Positions 1 to 9,053 are shown, numbered from the stretch's first letter. The stretch: DNA of 64,000 nucleotides from Staphylococcus roterodami (GCA_022493055.1 CP092781.1:1302001-1366000), one strand, 5' to 3'. Numbers and translations: made by a program. The notes: generated by a model not told the origin, from the sequence alone.

Positions 1-1350
1 GCGAAAGGTTCTGGTGCATTTGGTACATTTACTGTAACTAAAGATATTACTAAGTATACTAATGCTAAAATTTTCTCTGAAGTTGGCAAACAAACTGAAA
101 TGTTCGCACGTTTTTCTACAGTAGCAGGTGAACGTGGTGCTGCTGATGCAGAACGAGACATTAGAGGTTTTGCGTTAAAATTTTACACAGAAGAAGGTAA
201 TTGGGATTTAGTAGGGAATAATACACCTGTCTTCTTCTTCAGAGATCCAAAGTTATTTGTAAGTTTGAATCGCGCTGTTAAACGTGATCCAAGAACAAAT
301 ATGCGAGATGCTCAAAATAACTGGGATTTTTGGACTGGACTTCCTGAAGCTTTACATCAGGTAACGATTTTAATGTCAGATAGAGGTATACCTAAAGATT
401 TACGTCATATGCATGGATTCGGTTCTCATACGTATTCAATGTACAATGATGCTGGCGAACGTGTTTGGGTTAAATTCCACTTTAGAACTCAACAAGGTAT
501 CGAAAATTTAACAGATGAAGAAGCTGCTGAAATTGTAGCCACTGATCGTGATTCATCTCAACGTGATTTATTTAATGCTATTGAAAATGGTGACTATCCA
601 AAATGGACAATGTATATCCAAGTAATGACAGAAGAGCAAGCCAAAAATCATAAAGATAATCCATTTGATTTAACAAAAGTATGGTATCACGACGAATATC
701 CATTAATTGAAGTTGGAGAGTTTGAATTAAACCGAAATCCAGACAACTATTTTTTGGATGTAGAGCAAGCTGCTTTTGCACCAACTAATATTATTCCAGG
801 ATTGGATTTTTCACCTGATAAAATGTTACAAGGACGTTTGTTCTCATATGGAGATGCACAAAGATATCGTTTAGGTGTAAATCATTGGCAAATTCCTGTG
901 AATCAACCTAAAGGTGTAGGCATTGAAAATTTATGTCCATTCAGTAGAGATGGTCAAATGCGAGTTATTGATAATAATCAAGGTGGCGGCACACATTATT
1001 ATCCAAATAATCAAGGCAAATTTGATTCACAACCTGAATACAAAAAGCCTCCATTCCCAACTGATGGTTATGGTTATGAATATAATCAACGCCAAGATGA
1101 TGATAATTATTTTGAACAACCTGGTAAGCTATTTAGATTACAATCTGAAGATGCTAAAGAAAGAATTTTCACAAATACAGCAAATGCAATGGATGGTGTG
1201 TCTGAAGATGTTAAGCGACGCCATATCCGTCATTGTTATAAAGCTGATCCAGAATATGGTAAAGGTGTAGCTAAAGCATTAGGTATTGATATTAATTCAA
1301 TTGATCTTGAAACAGAAAGTGACGAAACTTACGAAAACTTTAAAAAATAA
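1..1350 (+). CDS. katA: Catalase KatA (5' end outside window)
   Basis: This is the C-terminal 449 codons of a small-subunit haem catalase, which decomposes hydrogen peroxide to water and oxygen in the cytoplasm. The reading frame is open from base 1 and begins [10 protein letters not shown], which in this family directly follows the distal catalytic His, so roughly 56 residues including that His lie outside the window. Visible hallmarks are the distal-pocket Asn region [11 protein letters not shown] (about 220-250) and the proximal haem-ligand segment [12 protein letters not shown] (about 830-865), which carries the Tyr ligand. In S. aureus this gene is controlled by PerR and Fur, but the promoter is not in view. 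No clear terminator separates it from rpmG. Confidence 0.97.
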   Translation, partial: AKGSGAFGTFTVTKDITKYTNAKIFSEVGKQTEMFARFSTVAGERGAADAERDIRGFALKFYTEEGNWDLVGNNTPVFFFRDPKLFVSLNRAVKRDPRTNMRDAQNNWDFWTGLPEALHQVTILMSDRGIPKDLRHMHGFGSHTYSMYNDAGERVWVKFHFRTQQGIENLTDEEAAEIVATDRDSSQRDLFNAIENGDYPKWTMYIQVMTEEQAKNHKDNPFDLTKVWYHDEYPLIEVGEFELNRNPDNYFLDVEQAAFAPTNIIPGLDFSPDKMLQGRLFSYGDAQRYRLGVNHWQIPVNQPKGVGIENLCPFSRDGQMRVIDNNQGGGTHYYPNNQGKFDSQPEYKKPPFPTDGYGYEYNQRQDDDNYFEQPGKLFRLQSEDAKERIFTNTANAMDGVSEDVKRRHIRHCYKADPEYGKGVAKALGIDINSIDLETESDETYENFKK

Positions 1351-1403
1351 ATTTGAAATGTGTATTCAATATTGCGTAGTTGAGCAGTTTATGATAATAT
1401 AAT

Positions 1404-1412
1404 AAATCGTAA
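1404..1412 (+). promoter_or_regulatory. Possible degenerate Zur half-site before rpmG
   Basis: The bases AAATCGTAA match the left arm of the perfect palindrome found upstream of rpsN at 2004-2024. The right arm (ATTCCTAAC) is poorly conserved. The site lies about 30 bases before the rpmG start, inside the probable promoter region. It may be a weak Zur site or chance. Confidence 0.25.
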
Positions 1413-1440
1413 AGATTCCTAACAAGAGAGGGTGTTTAAC

Positions 1441-1590
1441 GTGCGCGTAAACGTAACATTAGCATGCACAGAATGTGGCGATCGTAACTATATCACTACT
1501 AAAAATAAACGTAACAATCCTGAGCGTATTGAAATGAAGAAATATTGCCCAAGATTAAACAAATATACGTTACATCGTGAAACTAAGTAA
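1441..1590 (+). CDS. rpmG: 50S ribosomal protein L33 (49 aa)
   Basis: This encodes bacterial L33, a small protein of the large ribosomal subunit. It starts with GTG behind the purine-rich AGAGAGGGTG, and the sequence [17 protein letters not shown] is characteristic. L33 occurs in zinc-binding (two CxxC pairs) and zinc-free forms. Here the first pair is present (Cys9, Cys12), but the second is broken (Cys36 with Leu at 39), so zinc binding is probably lost or altered. Bacilli usually carry more than one L33 copy. Its position next to the zinc-free S14 paralogue rpsN suggests a link to zinc economy, which is an inference. Confidence 0.95.
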
Positions 1591-1623
1591 TTCTTATCAT
1601 TCAAATACGACGATTTGAAATCA

Positions 1624-1664
1624 AAGCGGGCTTTTCCATTATTTATGGAGAGCTCGTTTTTTTT
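1624..1664 (+). terminator. rpmG terminator
   Basis: An imperfect GC-containing stem (AGCGGGCTTTTCCAT paired with ATGGAGAGCTCGTT) is followed by eight T residues. It lies 34 bases after the rpmG stop and fits a factor-independent terminator. Confidence 0.8.
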
Positions 1665-1973
1665 ATTGATGATACTTCAATATAACAGTAAGAAAAATAT
1701 TTCAAATGTAATAAGTATGTAGATAAATAATTTGAGTTATTTCTTAATGAAGTAACTAGTGAAATTATTTATGGTATTTTGTTAAGTAGTATTTAAATGA
1801 CACGAACAATACAGTAAAAGTAAATTTTAAAAAGCTTAATTTCTATTAATATAGTAGTAAATGAAAAGTAATAGTCTTTTTTTAAGAAAGTATAGTCGTT
1901 TTGAAGTGAATTAAAATTTTTCAAAGCCATAGAACGTTTTTGAGTAATTTAGCAAATAAATAAGATTTAACTG
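1665..1973. other. AT-rich intergenic stretch, nothing recognised
   Basis: About 310 very AT-rich bases lie between the rpmG terminator and the rpsN promoter. I see no open frame with a ribosome binding site, no convincing hairpin and no repeat here. Confidence 0.5.
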
Positions 1974-2001
1974 TTGAATTATGTGAGGATTGTGTTATTA
2001 T
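1974..2001 (+). promoter_or_regulatory. Putative rpsN promoter
   Basis: A TTGAAT -35 box (1974-1979) and a TATTAT -10 box (1996-2001) are separated by 16 bases. The -10 box abuts the Zur palindrome, so bound repressor would block polymerase. Confidence 0.55.
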
Positions 2002-2003
2002 AT

Positions 2004-2024
2004 AAATCGTAATAATTACGATTT
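2004..2024 (+). promoter_or_regulatory. Zur operator (perfect palindrome) upstream of rpsN
   Basis: The arms AAATCGTAAT and ATTACGATTT are exact reverse complements around a single central A. This matches the Gram-positive Zur box. It sits directly downstream of the -10 element and 24 bases before the rpsN start, as expected for zinc-dependent repression of an alternative ribosomal protein. Confidence 0.85.
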
Positions 2025-2047
2025 GATAAAAAGTGAGGTAACAATAT

Positions 2048-2317
2048 ATGGCTAAGAAGTCTAAAATAGCAAAAGAAAGAAAAAGAGAAGAATTAGTAAA
2101 TAAATATTATGAATTACGTAAAGAGTTAAAAGCGAAAGGTGATTATGAAGCATTAAGAAAATTACCTAGAGATTCATCACCAACACGCTTAACAAGAAGA
2201 TGTAAAGTAACTGGTAGACCAAGAGGTGTATTACGTAAATTTGAAATGTCACGTATTGCATTTAGAGAACATGCCCATAAGGGACAAATTCCAGGTGTTA
2301 AAAAATCGAGCTGGTAA
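2048..2317 (+). CDS. rpsN: Zinc-independent 30S ribosomal protein S14 paralogue (89 aa)
   Basis: This is the longer 89-residue form of S14, which lacks the zinc-binding CxxC pairs of the short 61-residue form; a single Cys ([11 protein letters not shown]) remains. The family role is to replace zinc-containing S14 in the small subunit when zinc is scarce, which frees zinc and keeps ribosome assembly going. The start ATG follows AGTGAGGTAA at good spacing. The perfect Zur palindrome just upstream supports zinc-starvation control. It is a single-gene unit that ends in a strong terminator. Confidence 0.95.
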
Positions 2318-2390
2318 AATTAAATTTCGTACTTTAGCCCATTTACAATATTAATAAAACAATGTACAGTATATACGAATGCTATAAACT

Positions 2391-2429
2391 GAATGTTTTC
2401 ACGATTAATCAAGAAAACATTCGGTTTTT
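2391..2429 (+). terminator. rpsN terminator
   Basis: A perfect 10-bp stem (GAATGTTTTC and GAAAACATTC) is followed by GG and five T residues. It separates rpsN from guaC. Confidence 0.85.
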
Positions 2430-2474
2430 AATTTGCATTAATAAAATAATTTGTTTTAAAAGGGGCTATTTAAA

Positions 2475-3452
2475 GTGAAAATATTTGATTATGAAGATAT
2501 TCAGTTAATACCGAATAAATGTATCGTTGAAAGCAGATCTGAATGTGATACATCGATTCAATTTGGACCTAAGACATTTAAACTACCTGTAGTTCCTGCG
2601 AATATGCAAACAGTTATGAATGAAACATTAGCAAAATGGTTTGCAGAAAATGATTATTTCTATATCATGCATCGTTTTGACGAAAAAGCTAGAGTACCTT
2701 TTATTAAAAATATGCAAGATTCAGGTTTATTTGCATCAATTTCAGTAGGTGTAAAGAAATCAGAATTTGAATTTATTGAAAAATTAGCTCAAGATAAATT
2801 GATACCAGAATATATAACAATAGATATTGCCCATGGACATTCTGATTCAGTAATTAATATGATAAAACATATAAAAAAATATTTACCTGATAGCTTTGTT
2901 ATTGCAGGTAATGTTGGTACGCCTGAAGGTGTCAGAGAATTAGAAAATGCCGGTGCGGATGCTACAAAAGTTGGTATTGGTCCTGGTAGAGTTTGTATTA
3001 CAAAAATTAAAACTGGCTTTGGTACAGGAGGTTGGCAGCTATCAGCATTAAATTTATGTAGTAAAGCAGCACGTAAACCTTTAATTGCTGATGGTGGTAT
3101 TAGAACACATGGTGATATCGCTAAATCTATTCGATTTGGGGCATCAATGGTGATGATTGGTTCACTTTTTGCTGCACATGAAGAATCTCCAGGTGAGACA
3201 GTTGAACTTGATGGCAAACAGTATAAAGAATATTTTGGAAGCGCATCGGAATTTCAAAAAGGTGAACATAAAAATGTTGAAGGTAAGAAAATGTTTGTAG
3301 AACATAAAGGTTCATTATTTGATACTTTAAATGAAATGCAACAAGATTTACAAAGTTCAATTTCTTATGCCGGTGGAAAAGACTTGAAATCATTACGTAC
3401 TGTAGATTATGTTATTGTAAGAAACTCTATTTTTAATGGAGATAGAGATTAA
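2475..3452 (+). CDS. guaC: GMP reductase GuaC (325 aa)
   Basis: GuaC catalyses the NADPH-dependent deamination of GMP to IMP in purine salvage. The protein is a TIM barrel of the IMPDH/GMPR family. The substrate loop [11 protein letters not shown] carries the catalytic Cys174, and the phosphate-binding motif [14 protein letters not shown] and the [12 protein letters not shown] segment follow. The length is normal. The start is GTG behind AAAAGGGGC. Several residues between positions 24 and 140 differ from the S. aureus sequence I remember, so the strain may be divergent. It appears to be monocistronic. Confidence 0.96.
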   Translation: MKIFDYEDIQLIPNKCIVESRSECDTSIQFGPKTFKLPVVPANMQTVMNETLAKWFAENDYFYIMHRFDEKARVPFIKNMQDSGLFASISVGVKKSEFEFIEKLAQDKLIPEYITIDIAHGHSDSVINMIKHIKKYLPDSFVIAGNVGTPEGVRELENAGADATKVGIGPGRVCITKIKTGFGTGGWQLSALNLCSKAARKPLIADGGIRTHGDIAKSIRFGASMVMIGSLFAAHEESPGETVELDGKQYKEYFGSASEFQKGEHKNVEGKKMFVEHKGSLFDTLNEMQQDLQSSISYAGGKDLKSLRTVDYVIVRNSIFNGDRD

Positions 3453-3473
3453 TTTTTATAGTAGGTGATGTAA

Positions 3474-4491
3474 ATTAAAAAGTTCATAGTAACAGTTATT
3501 GCATTTTTATCGATTATTATTATTGCACCAATAACTGAATTTAAACCACTGGTCCATTTACAAAATGAAGTAAGACAATATATTGATATTCATATTAATA
3601 AAGAAACAATTTCAGCTGAAAATAAATTAGACACACCTAAAAAGCAAGCAATTTGCATTTAATAATATTCAAATGAATATGTCTAAATCAGAAGTTGAAA
3701 AGATATTAAAACAACTCAAAAGGGTAACATTTAATGAATATGGTACAAAATGGTATACGTATTATGATGGCGATTATAATAATTTTATGATGGTTAGTTA
3801 TATTAAGGATAAAGTAAACGCTATATATTCAAATCAAAATATCATTACTTCCAAATCTAAAATTAAGTACAATACACCAAAAGCAATTGTCAGACAAAGA
3901 TTAGGTGAACCTGTGACTGAAATAGTTAAAGGTAGAGTTCGTTATGAACAAAACAATAAAGAGTATGATGTTTTTCATAAAAATAATATCTATACAACAG
4001 TTTTCTATGATAAACACCGTCGAGATAGTGTAACAGCCGTATTACAAGTTAGTGATGCCATGGAAAATAGGCTGAAACAGCAATATGGTGCGCCATCGAA
4101 ATCACTTGCAAATAGTTATGAGCTTCAAAATTTTGATTTAGTTAATGCTGAAAGAAAACAACATCAGTTAGCAACACTAAAATACTCTAAACAGAATTCT
4201 GAAACAGCACGAAAACATAGTAAAGATATGGCGGATAATCACTACTTTGACCATACTAACTTAAAAGGTCAATCTCCGTTTGATCGATTGAAAAAAGATG
4301 GTATAGTATTTAGGTCGGCTGGTGAAAATTTAGCGTATGGTCAAGTAAGCAGTATTTATGCACATGAAGGGTTAATGAACTCTCTTGGTCATAGAAAGAA
4401 CATTTTAAATGATGCATTTAATGCATTAGGTGTTGGTGTTGATTTTAATGATGAAAGACAGCCGTTTTGGACAGAAAATTATACTGGATAA
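3474..4491 (+). pseudogene. CAP-domain (SCP/PR-1-like) secreted protein gene, frameshifted
   Basis: Two adjoining frames make one protein of about 338 residues: an N-terminal membrane or signal segment (KKFIVTVIAFLSIIIIAPI), a CAP-associated N-terminal domain and a C-terminal CAP domain (FDLVNAERKQH, HSKDMADNHYFDHTNL, SLGHRKNILND). The first frame stops at 3660 because of an extra A near 3651. Removing it restores KQAFAFNNIQMNMSKSEV across the junction. The start is also abnormal: after a GGTGA ribosome site the first codon is ATT at 3474, directly preceded by a stop, where a TTG would be expected. CAP proteins of this type are secreted or anchored, and their function in staphylococci is poorly known. 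The gene is probably inactive, or the sequence has an error here. Confidence 0.85.
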
Positions 4492-4492
4492 T

Positions 4493-4518
4493 GTTTCTAA
4501 AGCTTTTTTAAAGGGTAT
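4493..4518 (+). promoter_or_regulatory. Sigma-B type promoter
   Basis: GTTTCT (4493-4498) and GGGTAT (4513-4518) are separated by exactly 14 bases. This matches the staphylococcal sigma-B pattern (GTTT.. spacer GGGTAT). A transcript would start near 4525, just before the ribosome site of the small gene at 4546. Confidence 0.7.
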
Positions 4519-4545
4519 GGTTTATCTGTAAGGAAGTAGATAAAC

Positions 4546-4629
4546 ATGATGATACAAGATAAAACTAAAGATGCGGACATATTAGAACGCGTCAAAGACA
4601 TATTAAATAAAAAAGATAGTAAAAAATAA
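4546..4629 (+). CDS. Small protein, 27 aa, possible sigma-B dependent gene
   Basis: The frame reads MMIQDKTKDADILERVKDIL and ends in lysine-rich residues. It is a short, charged, probably helical peptide with no signal or membrane segment. The start follows AAGGAAG (4530-4536) by nine bases. A sigma-B type promoter (4493-4518) lies upstream and a strong terminator (4634-4668) five bases after the stop, giving a compact self-contained unit of about 145 bases. Sigma-B dependent small transcripts and peptides are known in S. aureus (rsaA/D/F, sbrA/B/C), and I cannot tell whether this is one of them. The function is unknown. Confidence 0.6.
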   Translation: MMIQDKTKDADILERVKDILNKKDSKK

Positions 4630-4633
4630 CATT

Positions 4634-4668
4634 AGCTCGCTTCAGCATATAATTGTCGAAGCGAGTTT
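4634..4668 (+). terminator. Terminator of the 27-aa gene
   Basis: The stem GCTCGCTTC / GAAGCGAGT is followed by a T-rich run (TTTTACTTTTT). Confidence 0.8.
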
Positions 4669-4752
4669 TACTTTTTGTAAAAATATTAGTTTGACGTAAT
4701 ACTATTGGTTAGTGTTTGTAATTTTGTGACGTTTTTATAAATGACAGCATGT

Positions 4753-4790
4753 AAAAAAACCTCTTGATAATCATTGTGATTTCAAGAGGT
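4753..4790 (-). terminator. lexA terminator
   Basis: A perfect 9-bp stem (ACCTCTTGA / TCAAGAGGT) is flanked on its left by seven A residues, so on the minus strand the hairpin is followed by a T run. It lies about 60 bases after the lexA stop. Confidence 0.8.
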
Positions 4791-4849
4791 TGAAAATTTA
4801 TTAAGAATGAGGGTTTAACAAATGCGATTATATACAAAATATTGAAAAA

Positions 4850-5473
4850 TTACATTTCACGATACAAACCAATTACTTTACCGATAACTGTAACGTTATC
4901 GAGGTAAATTGGTTCCATTGTGCTATTTTCAGGTTGCAAACGATATCGATTTTTTTCTTTATAAAAACGTTTAACCGTTGCTTCATCTTCATCTGTCATT
5001 GCAACGATGATATCACCATTTTCTGCAATCGTTTGACTTCGAACAATTACTTTATCTCCATCTAATATACCGGCTTCAATCATACTGTCACCCATAACAT
5101 TTAAAATAAATATATCGCTATTATGCGTTGATGTTAGGTGTTCTGGTAATGGAAAATATTCTTCTACATTTTCAACTGCAGTAATTGGAATACCAGCAGT
5201 AACTTTACCAATTACTGGAACATGGATTGTCTCTTCCATATTAATGTTATCATTTGTTTGTTCACTGACAATTTCGATTGCACGAGGTTTCGTTGGATCT
5301 CGTCTAATATATCCTTTTTCCTCAAGGCGTGAAAGATGACCATGAACTGTTGAACTTGAAGCTAAACCAACCGCTTCGCCAATTTCACGAACACTAGGTG
5401 GATAACCTTTCGATTGAACAACTTGTTTAATATAATTATATATTTCGCTTTGTCGTTTTGTTAATTCTCTCAT
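4850..5473 (-). CDS. lexA: LexA SOS repressor (207 aa)
   Basis: LexA represses DNA-damage genes and cleaves itself when RecA filaments form. The N-terminal winged helix (residues 1-65, with the recognition segment [20 protein letters not shown]) is followed by the S24 peptidase domain. The cleavage site is Ala93-Gly94 (VTAGIP), the nucleophile Ser130 lies in GDSMI, and the general base Lys168 lies in EATVKRF, so all key residues are intact. The minus-strand start follows GGGAGTGCC. The gene is divergent from sosA, and three LexA-type boxes sit in the shared region (5531-5601), which implies autoregulation. Confidence 0.98.
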   Translation of the reverse strand: MRELTKRQSEIYNYIKQVVQSKGYPPSVREIGEAVGLASSSTVHGHLSRLEEKGYIRRDPTKPRAIEIVSEQTNDNINMEETIHVPVIGKVTAGIPITAVENVEEYFPLPEHLTSTHNSDIFILNVMGDSMIEAGILDGDKVIVRSQTIAENGDIIVAMTDEDEATVKRFYKEKNRYRLQPENSTMEPIYLDNVTVIGKVIGLYREM

Positions 5474-5530
5474 ATATAGGCACTCCCTAATTTAATTTAA
5501 ATTTATTATAGCATTAATTCAAAACTAAAA

Positions 5531-5601
5531 CAAACATTTGTTCGTTAAAATGTTGACATAGAACATAAGTTCTGATAAATTACTTATACAAACAAATGTT
5601 C
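5531..5601. promoter_or_regulatory. LexA operator cluster between lexA and sosA
   Basis: Three SOS-box-like sites are visible: CAAACATTTGTTCG at 5531-5544, GAACATAAGTTC at 5561-5572 and CAAACAAATGTTC at 5589-5601. A TTGACA -35 box for sosA lies at 5553-5558 between the first two. The arrangement fits LexA control of both divergent genes. Confidence 0.85.
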
Positions 5602-5615
5602 TAGGAGTGAAATCG

Positions 5616-5849
5616 ATGTTTTTCAATAAATACAAAAACTTATCCACATATATAATAATATTTTTAGTTTCAAGTGCGGCCTTTTCTATATTCTTATTAA
5701 ATGCGAACATCAGTGCTCACACGGAACAAACGTACGAGATGACTGATCACCAAATTAAGACGAAAGCAATTGACAAAACATACGAACATAGTATCCCTAC
5801 AAACGAAGACGAACAAAAAGATCGAAAAGTGTTCGCGTTTATAAATTAA
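5616..5849 (+). CDS. sosA: SOS-induced cell-division inhibitor SosA (77 aa)
   Basis: SosA is the staphylococcal SOS division inhibitor: a small membrane protein, produced after DNA damage, that delays septum completion. The sequence begins MFFNKYKNLSTYIIIFLVS, with one transmembrane helix at about residues 10-30 and a charged extracellular tail of about 45 residues. I chose the ATG at 5616 because AGGAG (5603-5607) is eight bases upstream; an in-frame GTG at 5607 overlaps that ribosome site. It diverges from lexA, with LexA boxes between the two genes, and ends in a terminator. The family is confined to staphylococci. Confidence 0.93.
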   Translation: MFFNKYKNLSTYIIIFLVSSAAFSIFLLNANISAHTEQTYEMTDHQIKTKAIDKTYEHSIPTNEDEQKDRKVFAFIN

Positions 5850-5865
5850 TTCAATAAATTTTCCT

Positions 5866-5901
5866 GCGCTATTTTGCTTATTTCGGCAAAGTAGCGTTTT
5901 T
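5866..5901 (+). terminator. sosA terminator
   Basis: The stem CGCTATTTTGC / GCAAAGTAGCG is followed by five T residues, 17 bases after the sosA stop. Confidence 0.8.
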
Positions 5902-5987
5902 CATTACTTTTTAGATGATCTAAAATTTGTTATATTTTGTTAAAGTATTATAATGGTTGGATAAATAAAGTGAAGGTAGGGTTTTTA

Positions 5988-6227
5988 ATGAGTAATTCAG
6001 ATTTGAATATTGAAAGAATAAATGAATTAGCTAGAAAGAAAAAAACAGAAGGATTAACACAAGAAGAGGCTAAAGAGCAAACAGCTTTAAGAAAAGCTTA
6101 TCTTGAAAGTTTTAGAAAAGGATTTAAACAACAAATAGAAAATACAAAAGTGATTGATCCGGAAGGAAATGATGTTACACCCGAAAAGATCAAAGAAATA
6201 CAGGAAAAAAGAGATAATCAAAATTAG
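5988..6227 (+). CDS. DUF896 / YnzC family protein (79 aa)
   Basis: This is a small soluble, highly charged helical protein of the UPF0291/DUF896 family, recognised from MSNSDLNIERINELARKKK and the following helix EGLTQEEAKEQTALRKAYLE. In Bacillus subtilis the relative YnzC lies in the LexA-regulated yneA region, so its position next to sosA is a conserved SOS-neighbourhood feature. The molecular role is not established. ATG 5988 follows GAAGGTAGGG at normal spacing; an upstream in-frame ATG near 5937 has no ribosome site. It is followed by tkt after 120 bases. Confidence 0.88.
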   Translation: MSNSDLNIERINELARKKKTEGLTQEEAKEQTALRKAYLESFRKGFKQQIENTKVIDPEGNDVTPEKIKEIQEKRDNQN

Positions 6228-6347
6228 AACATAACTATATATAGAATTTTCTGACATTAAAATTTGATTTAAGTATTTTACTTATCTTTTTATTTTAAAA
6301 TAAGTTATAATGTATTTGATAAAATTGAAGAAGGGAAGATACACAAG

Positions 6348-8336
6348 ATGTTTAATGAAAAAGATCAATTAGCTGTTGATACGTTACGTGCTTTAAGTAT
6401 CGACACAATCGAAAAAGCAAATTCTGGTCATCCAGGATTACCTATGGGAGCTGCCCCAATGGCTTATACTTTGTGGACACGCCATTTAAATTTCAATCCA
6501 CAATCAAAAGATTACTTTAACAGAGATCGTTTCGTACTATCAGCTGGACATGGTTCAGCATTATTGTATAGTTTGTTACATGTATCAGGAAGTTTAGAAT
6601 TAGAAGAATTAAAGCAATTTAGACAATGGGGTTCTAAAACACCAGGTCATCCTGAATACAGACATACTGATGGTGTAGAAGTTACAACTGGTCCACTTGG
6701 TCAAGGATTTGCTATGTCAGTTGGTTTGGCATTAGCCGAAGATCATTTAGTTGGTAAGTTTAACAAAGATGGATACAATGTTGTAGATCATTACACATAT
6801 GTATTAGCTTCTGATGGTGATTTGATGGAAGGTATCTCACATGAAGCTGCTTCATTTGCTGGTCATAACAAACTAAGTAAATTAGTTGTACTATATGATT
6901 CAAATGATATCTCACTTGATGGTGAATTGAATAAAGCATTTTCAGAAAATACTAAAGAACGTTTTGAAGCATATGGTTGGAACTATTTATTAGTTAAAGA
7001 TGGCAATGATTTAGAAGAAATTGATCAAGCCATTACTAAAGCTAAATCTCAAGAAGGTCCAACTATTATCGAAGTTAAAACGACAATCGGCTTTGGTTCT
7101 CCAAATAAAGCAGGTACTAATGGTGTTCATGGTGCGCCTTTAGGTGAAGACGAAAGAAAATTAACTTTCGAAAATTATGGTTTAGATCCTGAAAAACGTT
7201 TCAATGTTTCTGAGGAAGTTTATGAAATTTTCCAAACTACAATGTTACAACGTGCTAATGAAGACGAGTCTAAATGGAATGAATTATTAGAAAAATATGC
7301 TGAAGCTTATCCTGAATTAGCCGAAGAATTTAAATTAGCAGTTAGTGGAAAATTACCTAATAATTACAAAGATGAATTGCCTCGATTTGAATTAGGTCAT
7401 AGCGGTGCATCTCGTGCTGATTCTGGAGCAATCATTCAAGCTATTAGTAAAACTGTCCCTTCATTCTTTGGAGGATCAGCAGACCTTGCTGGTTCAAATA
7501 AATCAAATGTAAATAATGCAATTGACTATAGTTCTGAAACACCAGAAGGTAAAAATGTATGGTTTGGTGTACGTGAATTTGCAATGGGAGCTGCTGTTAA
7601 TGGTATGGCTGCTCATGGAGGTTTACATCCATATGGAGCAACTTTCTTCGTATTTAGTGATTATTTAAAACCAGCATTGCGTCTATCATCAATTATGGGA
7701 TTAAATGCAACATTTATCTTTACACACGACTCAATTGCAGTTGGTGAAGATGGTCCTACGCATGAACCAATTGAACAATTAGCTGGGTTAAGAGCTATTC
7801 CTAATATGAATGTTATCCGTCCTGCAGATGGAAATGAAACTAGAGTAGCTTGGGAAGTTGCATTAGAATCAGAATCAACTCCAACTTCATTAGTATTAAC
7901 ACGTCAAAACTTACCAGTATTAGATGTACCTGAAAAAGTAGTTGAAGAAGGTGTGCGTAAAGGTGCATATACAGTTTATGGCGCTGAAGAAACACCAGAA
8001 TTCTTATTATTGGCATCTGGTTCAGAAGTTAGCTTAGCAATTGAAGCTGCAAAAGATCTTGAAAAACAAGGTAAATCTGTACGCGTAGCTTCTATGCCTA
8101 ACTGGAATGCATTTGAACAACAATCTGATGAATATAAAGAATCAGTTATTCCGTCAAGTGTAACTAAGCGTGTCGCTATAGAAATGGCTTCACCACTTGG
8201 ATGGCATAAATATGTAGGTACAGCTGGCAAAGTTATCGCTATTGATGGCTTTGGTGCAAGTGCGCCTGGTGATTTAGTAGTTGAAAAATATGGATTTACT
8301 AAAGAAAATATTTTAAACCAAGTAATGAGCTTATAA
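6348..8336 (+). CDS. tkt: Transketolase (662 aa)
   Basis: Transketolase moves two-carbon units between sugar phosphates in the non-oxidative pentose phosphate pathway, using thiamine diphosphate and a divalent metal. The N-terminal cofactor domain carries [14 protein letters not shown] and the diphosphate/metal motif SDGDLMEG (about residues 155-162). The pyrimidine domain has [15 protein letters not shown] and [20 protein letters not shown], and a C-terminal domain follows. The length is full. The start follows GAAGGGAAG. It is monocistronic with its own terminator. Confidence 0.98.
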   Translation: MFNEKDQLAVDTLRALSIDTIEKANSGHPGLPMGAAPMAYTLWTRHLNFNPQSKDYFNRDRFVLSAGHGSALLYSLLHVSGSLELEELKQFRQWGSKTPGHPEYRHTDGVEVTTGPLGQGFAMSVGLALAEDHLVGKFNKDGYNVVDHYTYVLASDGDLMEGISHEAASFAGHNKLSKLVVLYDSNDISLDGELNKAFSENTKERFEAYGWNYLLVKDGNDLEEIDQAITKAKSQEGPTIIEVKTTIGFGSPNKAGTNGVHGAPLGEDERKLTFENYGLDPEKRFNVSEEVYEIFQTTMLQRANEDESKWNELLEKYAEAYPELAEEFKLAVSGKLPNNYKDELPRFELGHSGASRADSGAIIQAISKTVPSFFGGSADLAGSNKSNVNNAIDYSSETPEGKNVWFGVREFAMGAAVNGMAAHGGLHPYGATFFVFSDYLKPALRLSSIMGLNATFIFTHDSIAVGEDGPTHEPIEQLAGLRAIPNMNVIRPADGNETRVAWEVALESESTPTSLVLTRQNLPVLDVPEKVVEEGVRKGAYTVYGAEETPEFLLLASGSEVSLAIEAAKDLEKQGKSVRVASMPNWNAFEQQSDEYKESVIPSSVTKRVAIEMASPLGWHKYVGTAGKVIAIDGFGASAPGDLVVEKYGFTKENILNQVMSL

Positions 8337-8362
8337 GAAGCTTATATACAATTTAAATATAT

Positions 8363-8395
8363 AGAAGTCTAGGATACCTAATCTTAGGCTTCTTT
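8363..8395 (+). terminator. tkt terminator
   Basis: An imperfect stem (AGAAGTCTAGG / CTTAGGCTTCT) is followed by TTTAAT shortly after the tkt stop. The T run is short. Confidence 0.65.
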
Positions 8396-8445
8396 AATAT
8401 TAGAGTTTTCATTACATTGAAAATAATTTTAAGGGATAATATTAC

Positions 8446-8481
8446 ATGAAGTTTGTATTAACATTCGTGTTCAACTATTAG
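8446..8481 (+). CDS. Possible 11-aa micro-ORF between two hairpins
   Basis: The frame MKFVLTFVFNY is preceded by AAGGGAT (8431-8437) at ideal spacing. It lies between the tkt terminator and a second perfect hairpin at 8498-8527. Hydrophobic micropeptides and leader peptides can look like this, but a sequence this short can also arise by chance, and I see no clear promoter. Confidence 0.25.
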   Translation: MKFVLTFVFNY

Positions 8482-8497
8482 AATTTAATTTAATCAT

Positions 8498-8537
8498 AAA
8501 AATCACTATTATATCTATGTGATTTTTGATATTATTT
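8498..8537 (+). terminator. Hairpin with T-rich tail
   Basis: A perfect 9-bp stem AAAAATCAC / GTGATTTTT is followed by GATATTATTTTT. It would end any transcript from the 8.4-kb micro-ORF region, or tkt read-through. Confidence 0.55.
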
Positions 8538-8632
8538 TTAGTATCGATATTAAAATACTTGAATAAACTAGTTCTTGAAATAATGTGTTGAATTTAGTAA
8601 AATTCAGTAGGATAAAGAAAGCGGGTGAAACA

Positions 8633-8875
8633 ATGGCAACTTGGTTAGCAATTATTTTAATAATAGTAGCTTTAATTTTAGGTTTAATTGGTGGTTTCTT
8701 ATTAGCAAGAAAATATATGATGGATTACTTGAAGAAAAACCCACCAATCAACGAAGAAATGCTTCGTATGATGATGATGCAAATGGGTCAAAAACCTTCT
8801 CAAAAGAAAATTAATCAAATGATGACGATGATGAATAAAAATATGGATCAAAATATGAAGAGTGCGAAAAAGTAA
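8633..8875 (+). CDS. UPF0154 (YneF-like) membrane protein (80 aa)
   Basis: This is a small protein with one N-terminal transmembrane helix ([20 protein letters not shown]), then a positively charged stretch and a strikingly Met-rich cytoplasmic tail ([25 protein letters not shown]). It belongs to the UPF0154 family, common in Firmicutes, with no firm function. ATG 8633 follows GCGGGTGA; an in-frame extension to 8585 lacks a ribosome site. In B. subtilis yneF is also close to tkt, so the neighbourhood is conserved. Confidence 0.9.
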   Translation: MATWLAIILIIVALILGLIGGFLLARKYMMDYLKKNPPINEEMLRMMMMQMGQKPSQKKINQMMTMMNKNMDQNMKSAKK

Positions 8876-8888
8876 ATTCGCGATTTAT

Positions 8889-8926
8889 AGAGGCTGTTAC
8901 TCAAATATGAGTAAGGCCTCTTTTTC
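8889..8926 (+). terminator. yneF-like gene terminator
   Basis: The stem AGAGGC..TTACTC / GAGTAAGGCCTCT is followed by a run of T residues. Confidence 0.85.
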
Positions 8927-9053
8927 GTTACAAACTAGCAATTAAAAATAGATTTAATAGAATTGAAGTTAACAAAATGACGAAAAGAATGATAAATGCT
9001 ATAATTCAGTTTATATGATTAACAGAGAGTTTATTTTATAAGAAGGTGTATGC

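Noticed and set aside
1441..2317. rpmG and rpsN as one operon
   Set aside because: A terminator follows rpmG, and rpsN has its own promoter and Zur box 400 bases later.
2789..3217. 142-codon frame antisense to guaC
   Set aside because: It is a shadow frame opposite a highly conserved gene, with no ribosome site and an unlikely composition.
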